Origin: Myxococcales bacterium
Lineage (GTDB): Bacteria; Myxococcota; Polyangia; HGW-17; SLPX01
Assembly: GCA_007131745.1 (NCBI GenBank)
Contig: SLPX01000286.1
Span: 1 to 8,579, forward strand
DNA: 8,579 bases
Direction: 5' to 3'
Of this stretch, positions 1 to 7,049 are shown piece after piece. Under the pieces are notes generated by a model that saw only the letters and a program-made list of their open reading frames with translations, made no database searches and was not told the DNA's origin. Position 1 is the stretch's first letter, and the number at the start of each line of letters is the position of its first letter. The position numbers were made by a program, and so were the translations under genes.

Positions 1-1098
1 GGAGAAGAATGCGACGACGGCGAGTTCAACTCCGACATTGATCCGGACGCGTGCCGGACCGATTGCACTTTACCTTCTTGCGGAGATGGAGTGGTGGATT
101 CCGGAGAAGAATGCGACGACGGGGAATCCAACTCGGATACTGAACCGGATGCATGTAGGACCGACTGCTTTCTGCCTGCGTGTGGAGACGGAGTTGTGGA
201 TACGGGTGAGGCTTGTGATTGCGGTCTCGACCCGGACAATTTGCCGGATGGGTGCACGATGATCAACTCGAATGAACCGGGAACGACTTGTTTGCCCGAT
301 TGTTCATTGCCTACTTGCGGAAACGGTATCGTTGAACCGGGCGAAGAGTGCGACTGCGGCGATGAAGAATACCTGGCGGCACACGGTTCTCCTCCTCCCG
401 GGTGTGAGCATATCAATTCCGACACTATACCGAATGCATGCCGCACAAACTGCTTGCGGCCGTATTGCGGGGACGGAGTTGTGGACGCGGGTGAAGAGTG
501 TGACGACGGGGGCGTAGATAGTGAGGATTGCGATGCTGATTGCACGTTTGCCGTTTGCGGAGACGGGTATGTGAACACCGCTGCGGGAGAAACTTGTGAT
601 TGCGGGGTGGATCCGGATAATCTCCCCGATGGGTGTTTCACCGTGAATTCGGATGAGATTCCCAATGCATGTCGAACCGATTGCAGTACTTCGAGTTGCG
701 GCGATTGGGTTGTAGACGATGGGGAGGATTGTGATGAGGGGGGCGTTGATACGGAAACCTGCAACTTCGACTGCACTTGGGCCGAATGCGGCGACGGTCA
801 TCACAACGCCGTGGCCGGGCAGGAATGCGACGACGGCCCATTGAACTCCGATACCGAACCGGATGCATGTAGAACCGACTGCCGTTTACCGTGGTGTGGG
901 GACGGAGTGGTTGATACGGGTGAGGAGTGTGACGACGGTCCGCTCAACTCGGATTCAATTCCCAACAGGTGCCGCACCAATTGCCTGAATCCTTATTGCG
1001 GAGATGGTGTCAAGGATGCCGGCGAGGAGTGCGACGACGGCCCATTGAACTCCGATACCGAACCGGATGCATGTAGAACCGACTGCCGTGTGCCGTGG
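1..1098 (+). repeat. Variable-length cysteine-rich repeat array (type A units)
   Basis: In-frame units, each beginning at the Cys of CGDG or CGNG, start at 79, 181, 316, 466, 556, 697, 787, 895 and 997, after a partial unit at 1-78. Their lengths are 34, 45, 50, 30, 47, 30, 36, 34 and 34 residues. There are three subtypes. A 34-36-residue form has four Cys and an NSD..PDACRTDC segment. A 30-residue form with four Cys has lost that segment (466, 697). A long six-Cys form with CDCG has an inserted stretch ending in GC, of which two copies (181, 556) carry DPDNLPDGC (181, 316, 556). The long forms could carry one extra disulfide. Confidence 0.9.
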
Positions 1099-1845
1099 TG
1101 TGGGGATGGAGTGGCTGATGCAGGGGAAGAATGTGACGGAACGGACCTGCGCGGAGAAACATGTGAGAATTTTGGTTATCACGGCGGTGTGCTGGCTTGC
1201 ACTGGTTCATGCGATTACGATCTTTCGAGTTGCGAGGCAGCCGGTATGTGCGGCGACGGGATCAAGAACGGTCCCGAACAGTGCGACGGCGACGACCTGG
1301 GCGGAGAGACGTGCGAAAGCCTCGGTTTTTACGGAGGAACACTGAGTTGCACCGATTCGTGCGAATACGACTTGTCGGACTGCGAGGACGCGGGCATGTG
1401 CGGCGACGGGATAATCCAGGACCCTGAAGAGTGCGACGGTGAAAACCTGGGTGGAGAGACATGTGATAGCCTGGGTTATTACGGAGGAACATTGAGCTGC
1501 ACCGATTCGTGCGAATACGACTTGTCGGACTGCGAGGCCGCGGGCATGTGCGGCGACGGGATAATCCAGGATCCTGAAGAGTGCGACGGTGAAAACCTGG
1601 GTGGAGAGACATGTGATAGCCTGGGTTATTACGGAGGAACACTGAGTTGCACCGATTCATGCGAATACGACTTGTCGGACTGCGAGGCCGCCGGTTGGTG
1701 CGGCGACGGGATAATCCAGGATCCTGAAGAGTGCGACGGTGAAAACCTCGGCGAAGAGACGTGTGAAGCGCTGGGGTTTTCGGGCGGGGATCTGTCCTGC
1801 AGTGACGATTGCACATTTGATGTTTCCGCATGCATAGATGATTAG
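1..1845 (+). CDS. Secreted cysteine-rich repeat protein (DUF4215 / Myxococcus disulfide-repeat type), 5'-partial
   Basis: The reading frame is open from the first base, so the true start and any signal peptide lie upstream. The GTG at 91 is an internal codon, not a start. The visible 614 residues are almost entirely Cys-rich repeats beginning with CGDG and followed by a GEECDDG-like motif. A partial unit and ten variable units (30-50 residues) are followed by five units of exactly 50 residues. These match the style of DUF4215 and the TIGR02232 Myxococcus cysteine-rich repeat, which occur in exported proteins and are presumed disulfide-bonded. The many Asp/Glu residues next to CGDG make calcium binding possible, but that is inference. 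The protein stops directly after the last repeat (ending CIDD), with no MYXO-CTERM or other sorting tail, so it is probably secreted or held by its missing N-terminus. One unit has CGDW (697-708) in place of CGDG. The function is unknown; adhesion or a surface stalk is plausible. Confidence 0.9.
   Translation, partial: GEECDDGEFNSDIDPDACRTDCTLPSCGDGVVDSGEECDDGESNSDTEPDACRTDCFLPACGDGVVDTGEACDCGLDPDNLPDGCTMINSNEPGTTCLPDCSLPTCGNGIVEPGEECDCGDEEYLAAHGSPPPGCEHINSDTIPNACRTNCLRPYCGDGVVDAGEECDDGGVDSEDCDADCTFAVCGDGYVNTAAGETCDCGVDPDNLPDGCFTVNSDEIPNACRTDCSTSSCGDWVVDDGEDCDEGGVDTETCNFDCTWAECGDGHHNAVAGQECDDGPLNSDTEPDACRTDCRLPWCGDGVVDTGEECDDGPLNSDSIPNRCRTNCLNPYCGDGVKDAGEECDDGPLNSDTEPDACRTDCRVPWCGDGVADAGEECDGTDLRGETCENFGYHGGVLACTGSCDYDLSSCEAAGMCGDGIKNGPEQCDGDDLGGETCESLGFYGGTLSCTDSCEYDLSDCEDAGMCGDGIIQDPEECDGENLGGETCDSLGYYGGTLSCTDSCEYDLSDCEAAGMCGDGIIQDPEECDGENLGGETCDSLGYYGGTLSCTDSCEYDLSDCEAAGWCGDGIIQDPEECDGENLGEETCEALGFSGGDLSCSDDCTFDVSACIDD
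826..1089 (+). repeat. Exact 60-bp direct repeat (826-885 and 1030-1089)
   Basis: The 60 bases at 826-885 recur without a mismatch at 1030-1089, an offset of 204 bp, which is two 102-bp units. The copies encode the CDDGPLNSDTEPDACRTDCR segment. The unit between them (895-996) is clearly diverged there (PLNSDSIPNRCRTNC). Similarity continues past the 60 bp, with scattered differences. Perfect identity across an intervening divergent unit points to local gene conversion or a two-unit duplication, not simple old tandem decay. Confidence 0.9.
1099..1845 (+). repeat. Five tandem 150-bp (50-residue) cysteine-rich repeats (type B units)
   Basis: Units begin at 1099, 1249, 1399, 1549 and 1699, exactly 150 bp apart; the last is cut by the stop codon. 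Each has six Cys in the order CGDG...ECDG..L..ETC...G..GG.L.C...C.YD.S.C. Units 1399-1548 and 1549-1698 differ at about eight bases by eye, and only the last codon (Met versus Trp) changes the protein. The 1249 unit is more diverged and the 1099 unit most of all. This pattern fits recent duplication or gene conversion at the 3' end of the gene. Confidence 0.93.
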
Positions 1846-1933
1846 GCTCAGCAAAAGGGGAAATGTTTCCGGAATGAATCGGCCGCGACATGTTTCGAGC
1901 GGAAGATTTTTCTCACTCTTGTATCATCAAGAT

Positions 1934-1962
1934 TTGAATCCCATGTAAATAGAGTGTATCTT
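1934..1962 (+). promoter_or_regulatory. Candidate sigma-70-type promoter for the lipoprotein at 1996
   Basis: A TTGAAT (1934-1939) and a TATCTT (1957-1962) are separated by 17 bp, each matching four of six consensus positions. This would give a 5' leader of roughly 25-30 nt. It sits in the 150-bp gap after the cysteine-rich gene. No clear terminator was seen in that gap, so read-through from upstream is also possible. Confidence 0.33.
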
Positions 1963-1995
1963 GAAAGGCGTAGTTATTGATTTGGAGGTTTTAAG

Positions 1996-3369
1996 ATGAA
2001 TTACAGAATTAGATTTGTTTTTTGCGTTTTAACGGCATTGTCCTTTTCCGCGTTCGGATGTGGATCCGTCAAAACCGGAAATGTTTTGTGGGATGCCGGG
2101 CAGAATAACAATAACGGCTACCACCACAACCACAACACCAACCAGAACCAAAATATACCCGATGCTTCTTTGGTGAATACTGTTGTATTTAAGGGAGTCA
2201 CATGGTCACCGGGAGCCGATCTTGCCGACACCCTTGAAGATAATCGCTTTCCCATCCCGGGAGCGCTCGTGGCTGCGCATGTCAGCCCGCCGGAAGAAAT
2301 GCCTCAGGAGATGTACTGCAATGAGTGCGTAGATGTGCCGACCAATATTCCTCACGTGATCTCGGATCCGGTGGATGGAAGCTTTGAGCTGGTACTCTTG
2401 GCGGAGCAGTCTTATTATCTTGTGGTTCAAAAAGGAGAGTTCAGGCGTGTAAGGGAGATTCATATTCCGGAGACCCCGGACGGGGTTTTCACCCTTGAAC
2501 CTGATGCTCCCGGCGTGCCCAGGCCGGAAGAGACAACGTTGCCCAACAGCACGGATTTGGATAGGGGGGACAATATTCCCAAGATCGCCATTATCCACGG
2601 ACAATACGAAGACATGAGCATTATGTTCGAGGCATTGGGGTTTGATTATGACGGCGAGTTCAGTGTGTATCGAGGAAGCAGTGAAGTAGGCCAGTTGGTG
2701 GGTTCATACGAGAATTTGGCCAAATACAACTTGATTATAGCTCCCTGCGGAGAGAGTTGGGTGGGCGGGCCGAATGATGTTGAAAACATAAAAGAATACG
2801 TGAGGAACGGAGGCAAGCTTTACATAGACGATTTTGCCTACGATTTTGCGGAGCAGGTCTGGCCGGAGTTTTTAACATTCTACGTAAGGGGCACCTTTGG
2901 AGGCCAGGGATCGGTTTGCGGCGATGGACCGAGTCCACCTCCTCCGAATGAATGCAATGACTGGGCGGGATCCTGGGATTTCATCGGAGTTCCGGGAGAT
3001 GAAAATTTTGCGGATTGGATAGCGCTTCCCGATGTGAACGCGAACAACCCTATCGAACTCAAGGCAGCGTGGGACTCCATTTATGATATCAGCCCGGGCG
3101 AGGTGGGTATCGACCATGAGCACGGCACCGGGCCGAACGGTGAATTGTATCTGCCGCCCAGAGTTTGGATGTACGGCAAAGAAACGCCCGCGGGAGCGGA
3201 TAAGCCTACCACCGTTTCTTGGCCTTTTTATTGCGGCAAGGTTTTATACACCGTCTACCACACTCACAGCGGATACAGCGATCCATACAGATTGCTGCTT
3301 CAGGAAAAGATAATGATGTATCTCATCATGGAGGTACAGGCTTGTTCAGAACCTCCGGTTGTTCACTAA
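1996..3369 (+). CDS. Predicted lipoprotein: regulatory-like beta domain plus GATase/ThuA-like fold
   Basis: The 457-residue protein starts at an ATG with GGAGG at 1984-1988 (7-nt spacing). Residues 1-22 form a lipoprotein signal ending SAFGC, with Cys22 as the probable lipidation site. Residues 36-53 are an Asn/His/Gln-rich low-complexity linker. Residues about 62-158 resemble a carboxypeptidase-regulatory-like beta sandwich: an IPGALV segment, then DGSFELVL, then YYLVVQKGEFRR. Residues about 195-285 have the strand-loop pattern of class I glutamine-amidotransferase or ThuA-like domains: KIAIIHG, YNLIIAPCG, then IKEYVRNGGKLYIDDF. A late GKVLYTVYHTHSG...QEKIMMYLI (about 415-445) would complete that fold. 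The usual nucleophile-elbow Cys seems replaced by Asp at DDF, so catalysis is doubtful. The domain calls are fold-level inference. The protein probably sits at the membrane facing the periplasm, or at the surface. Its substrate is unknown. Confidence 0.8.
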   Translation: MNYRIRFVFCVLTALSFSAFGCGSVKTGNVLWDAGQNNNNGYHHNHNTNQNQNIPDASLVNTVVFKGVTWSPGADLADTLEDNRFPIPGALVAAHVSPPEEMPQEMYCNECVDVPTNIPHVISDPVDGSFELVLLAEQSYYLVVQKGEFRRVREIHIPETPDGVFTLEPDAPGVPRPEETTLPNSTDLDRGDNIPKIAIIHGQYEDMSIMFEALGFDYDGEFSVYRGSSEVGQLVGSYENLAKYNLIIAPCGESWVGGPNDVENIKEYVRNGGKLYIDDFAYDFAEQVWPEFLTFYVRGTFGGQGSVCGDGPSPPPPNECNDWAGSWDFIGVPGDENFADWIALPDVNANNPIELKAAWDSIYDISPGEVGIDHEHGTGPNGELYLPPRVWMYGKETPAGADKPTTVSWPFYCGKVLYTVYHTHSGYSDPYRLLLQEKIMMYLIMEVQACSEPPVVH

Positions 3370-3400
3370 CCGTAAGTGAATAAGGAAAACCGGCTGCCCT

Positions 3401-3534
3401 AAAAATCCCCCGTTCCCTTTCACCGGCCGGTTGCCCCTGTTTATCAAACGACACTGAGCGGACTTGAAAAACTGTGAAAAATCCCCCGTTCCTTGGCTGC
3501 TGTCTGCCCCCGCTTATGGACGACACCGAACAGA
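3401..3534. repeat. Degenerate tandem direct repeat in the convergent intergenic gap
   Basis: The 16 bases at 3401-3416 (AAAAATCCCCCGTTCC) recur exactly at 3477-3492. Similarity then continues with gaps through TGCCCC, TTAT and CGACAC blocks to about 3463 and 3534. This looks like an old duplication of about 75 bp. The whole 3370-3656 interval between the two convergent genes holds no convincing ORF, RNA gene or strong intrinsic terminator. Its tag-proximal half (from about 3536) is AT-rich, with a nine-A run at 3584-3592. Confidence 0.6.
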
Positions 3535-3656
3535 CAATGAAACAATGCTATCAAATAAGTTTTCCATGATCAACTTACTTTGTAAAAAAAAATGGGCCTA
3601 TGAACATTTTTCGTTCTTGTAGTTGGGTTCAAGGTTCTTCCATGGCTGGGTTGTAG

Positions 3657-4280
3657 TTATTCTACAGTGTCGAAGTCTTGATTCCGGCGCTCTCGATTTT
3701 TGCCACGTGGATTTGCAAGCCGCGCTGTTTCTTCATGCCGGAAGCACGACACTATGTGGTCGTTGACCATTCCGGTGGCTTGCATGTGGGAGTAGACTAT
3801 TATAGGGCCTACGAACCGGAAACCACGGGCGCGCAGGTCTTTGCTTATTTTTCGCGAAAGAGGAGTTTCGGCCGGGATATCTTCAAGCTGATGGTGACGG
3901 TTTTGGACCGGGACGTTGTCTACGAAACCCCAAATGTAATTAGAGAACGAGCCGAATTTGTTCGCGGTTTCACAAAAAGCCCGTGCATTTCTTACCGCGC
4001 TTTCAATCTTGAGCCTGTTTCTTATGATGGATGAATCATTTAACAGTCGTTCCACGTCCTTTTCCGTGAATTCAGCGACTTTTTCCGGCCGGAACCGGGC
4101 AAAGGCCCGCCTGTAGCCTTCTCGTCTTTTCAATATTTGCAGCCAACTCAATCCCGCCTGTGCTCCTTCCAAAACGATGAATTCAAAGAGTTTCGAGTCG
4201 TCGTATACCGGGACGCCCCACTCGTTGTCATGGTAAGCCGTGTAGATGGGATCTTTGACACACCAACCGCAACGAATCAT
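3657..4280 (-). CDS. tag: DNA-3-methyladenine glycosylase I
   Basis: This base-excision-repair enzyme removes 3-methyladenine from alkylated DNA in the cytoplasm, leaving an abasic site. The 207-residue product aligns over its length with E. coli Tag (187 residues) and keeps the same numbering. The zinc ligands are Cys4, His17, His175 and Cys179 (RCGW, AYHDNEWG, NDHIVSC). Base-pocket residues Tyr16, Glu38 and Trp46 (LEGAQAGLSW) are also present. The frame stays open upstream for 44 more codons, but those overlap the kinase gene and lack family similarity. The ATG at 4280 is preferred because the family begins M-x-R-C-x-W and GGAGG at 4292-4288 lies 7 nt upstream. That start overlaps the kinase stop by 4 bp (ATGA), so translation is probably coupled. 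The C-terminus carries roughly 20 extra polar residues (KNRERRNQDF...) beyond the usual end. No alkylation-responsive regulator is visible nearby. Confidence 0.96.
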   Translation of the reverse strand: MIRCGWCVKDPIYTAYHDNEWGVPVYDDSKLFEFIVLEGAQAGLSWLQILKRREGYRRAFARFRPEKVAEFTEKDVERLLNDSSIIRNRLKIESAVRNARAFCETANKFGSFSNYIWGFVDNVPVQNRHHQLEDIPAETPLSRKISKDLRARGFRFVGPIIVYSHMQATGMVNDHIVSCFRHEETARLANPRGKNRERRNQDFDTVE

Positions 4281-7009
4281 TTCGATTCCTCCAGGTAAGC
4301 TCCTTGCAAAAACAGATCGGCTCCGCCCAGACACTGTTCCACTCCCAGTTTTGCGCCTTTGACTTCTCTCCGGATGCCCACGAACGCGGAAACGTAAAAA
4401 AGCGGAACCCAAGGGCGGTTTTCCTTCAAGTGGGTCTCCATTTGGAAAAAGATGTTTTTCCTTTCATCAAGATCTTGTTCGATCAGTGCCGAGGCCATGA
4501 GTTTTTCGTATGTGTCGTCATTGTACAAGGCCAGGTTGTATCCAGCGTTCATTCCTTTTTTGCTGAGAAGAAAATATACGTTTTCAGGATCAGGGTAATC
4601 CGGGATCCAGCCGAAGATTGCCAGATCGTGCTCCCCGCGTCCGCAACTTTCGTAAAACTTATCCGAAGAAAGGAATACGGCTTCAGCCTTGATTCCTGAG
4701 CGAGCCAAACCTTCAACCAGAATGCTTCCCATTTTTTCGGGGTCCGGCACGGATGAACGAGGTTCGGAAGGCAGTAAGATCTTGAGCGTGCGCTCCAGCA
4801 CATCCTTTCCTTCCAGGGCTTTTGCCGCTTGTTCGGGCGAAAAAGGAGGAGGGCCGGCTCCCTTGACCCGCCCCGATAAGGCCATCACCGGGGGAAGTGA
4901 TCCCGAAGCAGGGCGCGCTGCATACTTGTAAAGATCAGCCAAAAGGGTGTCCGTGTCGATGGCCATGGACAAGGCCTTTCTTACTTCCGGTGAGGCCAGA
5001 TAGGGTTTGGTAGTATTGAAAAAAACGTATGCGGTTACATTTGTGGCCGTCTTGTAAACGTTTATGGGGGCCATGTTAAACAGTTCCAGGGCTGCAGCGG
5101 GAGAGATGTCTCCGGCAATGTGGGCGTCTCCCTGGATAAGCAAACTGGTCTGGGCCGAAGATTCTACCGCCACCCTGAATACAAGTTCTTTTAACCGGGG
5201 TGGTCCCAGCCGGTGATCCATAAACGCTTCCAGGACAACAGCTCCGATCTGTGCGTTTCTGGACTTGAACATGAACGGCCCCGTGCCGACGGGAAAAGGA
5301 TCGTGTTCCAGGTGAATGAAAGCCGGCCAAAGCGACAGCCTCGTGAGAAATGAAGGGCTCGAACCGGCAAGCTTGATTTCCAACTGCATGGGCGCAACAG
5401 TCCGAACTTCTTTTACATCCCAAAAATAGGTTTTTCCATGAGTGGATTTCAAAGTTCTCTTGAGTGAGTTCACTGCAGTTTCAGCATTCAATTTTTGCCC
5501 ATTGTGAAATTTCACCCCTTCCCTGAGGGTGAAAACATAACCGTCTTCGGATGGTTTCCATTGCTCGGCCAACCAGGGTTTGATCCGGCCGGTCAGCGGT
5601 TCGAATAGGACGAGAGGCTCGAAAACATTGATAAGAATGTTTATGGAGGGTGTGTATTCGACTTCGGTCGGGAGCAAGGATTCGGTGTCCCTCTTCTGTA
5701 GGATGACAAGTCTCCCCTCAGGCTCAACCGCGGCCGTGGGTTTTCCGGGAGGATCGGATTCATCTCCGCTTTTGGTTGCAAAAATCAATATCGCCAGCAC
5801 AGCGGCTGTTGCCAGTGCCAGTCCGAACGAGAGGTGACGTTTCGACAAGCGGCTCCCGGCGTGAACGGGCTTATCCGCCGGTTTTTGCTCAACCGGGGCT
5901 GGGCGGGTACGTGAAAGACGACCTTCTGTTTCTGCAAAAATTTGTTCCAGGATTTCTTTTCCCGTGGTTCCTTCGCGGGGAAGAAATTCTTGATCTTCTT
6001 GGATTTGGGGTTGCGGCGGAAATCCCCCGGACAGCGTGTCCTCGAGACCTTGAACGAAACCTTCATGCGCGGAGATGTATTCTTCCATCAGTTCGGCAGC
6101 GGTTTGAAAACGTTCGCTCGGATTTTTTTTCAGGCATTTCAGAATAACTTTTTCCATGGCTTTGGAAATCAGGGGATTGCGCTTCCCGGGAGGAGGCGGC
6201 TCCTTGTTGATGTGGTCTGAAACAACATTGTAGACGTTGTTGGATTGGAAGGGCAATGTCTTGGTGTAAAGTTCGTAAAGCACCACGCCCATGCAATAAA
6301 TGTCGGTTTGAGGTCCAATGTCGGATTGGCGCCCTGACGCCTGTTCAGGCGCCAGGTAAAGTGGTGTGCCGAGGATCGCCCCTGTTTGGGTCAGCCCGGC
6401 ACACTCCCTGTTCATGAGTTTTGCTAAGCCGAAATCCAGCAGCTTCGCCCTCTTGTCCGAGGTAATGTGGATGTTTTCAGGTTTCAGGTCGCGGTGAATA
6501 AAACCGGCCTCGTGAGCTGCTTGGAGAGCGTCCAGGATCTGCTCCACGATTTCCCTCTTTTCATGCATGGTCAACCCGGGATTTTCGTAGATGCATTCCT
6601 TGAGAGATGAGCCGTCCAGGAGTTCCATCAACACGTAAGGTCGACCGTCTTCCATTTCCCCCTTGTCCAGGATCTTGATGATATTAGGGTGGCCGATCTT
6701 ATTGACGGATTGGGCTTCGGTCAGGAACCGCTCCAGTTGTGAACGATCTTCCGATGCTGCTTCACTCAAAATCTTTATGGCGACGCTGCTTCCGATGTCG
6801 GGCTGGATTGCAAGGTAGACTGTTCCTGTGCCGCCCCGGCCGAGGCGCCGGATCAGAACGTAATTTCCGACACTCTTTCCGGCAAGGCTGTCGGTTGTTT
6901 CTTCAAGCGCTGCGCCGTCTTTGGGACATTTCTTGTCTCCGTCTCCGAAGAGTCCTCCGCATGTGGGGCATATAAGTTTTGGGCGCTCTTGTTTTTTTTT
7001 CGGGTTCAT
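4277..7009 (-). CDS. Transmembrane Ser/Thr protein kinase fused to a family-5 solute-binding domain
   Basis: The predicted receptor kinase has 910 residues from the ATG at 7009. A zinc ribbon comes first (Cys14, Cys17, Cys28, then PKDG). The kinase domain spans about 50-312 with all key motifs: glycine loop GRGGTG 57-62, Lys79 (VAIK), Glu98, HRDLKPEN 172-179 with Asp174, DFG 192-194 and APE 220-222. It therefore looks active. A polar linker (313-390) leads to one membrane span at about 393-411. Residues about 432-905 form an essentially complete SBP_bac_5 (Opp/DppA-type) domain, with LVFEPL-like and WLAEQW segments, YVFTLREGVKFHNG, and DLAIFGWIPDYPDPENVYF. The kinase should be cytoplasmic and the binding domain periplasmic. 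No permease or ATPase gene is in the window, so the likely role is sensing a peptide or similar ligand; the ligand is unknown. The frame also has a TTG at 7066, but it would overlap the upstream lipoprotein and has no ribosome site; ATG 7009 also lacks a good one. Confidence 0.93.
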   Translation of the reverse strand: MNPKKKQERPKLICPTCGGLFGDGDKKCPKDGAALEETTDSLAGKSVGNYVLIRRLGRGGTGTVYLAIQPDIGSSVAIKILSEAASEDRSQLERFLTEAQSVNKIGHPNIIKILDKGEMEDGRPYVLMELLDGSSLKECIYENPGLTMHEKREIVEQILDALQAAHEAGFIHRDLKPENIHITSDKRAKLLDFGLAKLMNRECAGLTQTGAILGTPLYLAPEQASGRQSDIGPQTDIYCMGVVLYELYTKTLPFQSNNVYNVVSDHINKEPPPPGKRNPLISKAMEKVILKCLKKNPSERFQTAAELMEEYISAHEGFVQGLEDTLSGGFPPQPQIQEDQEFLPREGTTGKEILEQIFAETEGRLSRTRPAPVEQKPADKPVHAGSRLSKRHLSFGLALATAAVLAILIFATKSGDESDPPGKPTAAVEPEGRLVILQKRDTESLLPTEVEYTPSINILINVFEPLVLFEPLTGRIKPWLAEQWKPSEDGYVFTLREGVKFHNGQKLNAETAVNSLKRTLKSTHGKTYFWDVKEVRTVAPMQLEIKLAGSSPSFLTRLSLWPAFIHLEHDPFPVGTGPFMFKSRNAQIGAVVLEAFMDHRLGPPRLKELVFRVAVESSAQTSLLIQGDAHIAGDISPAAALELFNMAPINVYKTATNVTAYVFFNTTKPYLASPEVRKALSMAIDTDTLLADLYKYAARPASGSLPPVMALSGRVKGAGPPPFSPEQAAKALEGKDVLERTLKILLPSEPRSSVPDPEKMGSILVEGLARSGIKAEAVFLSSDKFYESCGRGEHDLAIFGWIPDYPDPENVYFLLSKKGMNAGYNLALYNDDTYEKLMASALIEQDLDERKNIFFQMETHLKENRPWVPLFYVSAFVGIRREVKGAKLGVEQCLGGADLFLQGAYLEESK
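4288..4292 (-). promoter_or_regulatory. Shine-Dalgarno of tag, inside the kinase coding end
   Basis: GGAGG read on the minus strand lies 7 nt before the tag ATG (4280-4278), within the final codons of the kinase-SBP gene. It decides the tag start over the longer open frame and supports re-initiation at the ATGA overlap. Confidence 0.8.
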
Positions 7010-7049
7010 AAGACGGTCTGAGCAAAATGGATTTTCCGGCCCGCGGAGA

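Noticed and set aside
1..1845. CRISPR-like or satellite array suggested by regular repeats
   Set aside because: The repeats are in frame, code for conserved cysteine motifs and have no spacers; they are protein-domain repeats.
1262..1891. Minus-strand open frame of 209 codons opposite the cysteine-rich repeats
   Set aside because: It is a shadow of the repetitive coding strand: Arg/Pro/Ser-rich, repeating with the same 150-bp period, and without a recognisable domain or ribosome site.
3388..3432. Inverted repeat AACCGGC / GCCGGTT as a terminator of the plus-strand lipoprotein
   Set aside because: The arms are only 7 bp with a 31-base loop and no clean U tract follows, so an intrinsic terminator is not supported.
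3556..3577. Inverted repeat TAAGTT / AACTTA followed by an A run
   Set aside because: The stem is six A/T-rich pairs with a 10-base loop and is too weak to call a terminator; the A run is on the wrong side to serve as a U tract for the minus transcript.
4281..4412. Longer tag frame with 44 extra N-terminal residues
   Set aside because: The extra part overlaps the kinase coding end, has no family similarity, and the ATG at 4280 has a strong ribosome site and the conserved M-x-R-C start.
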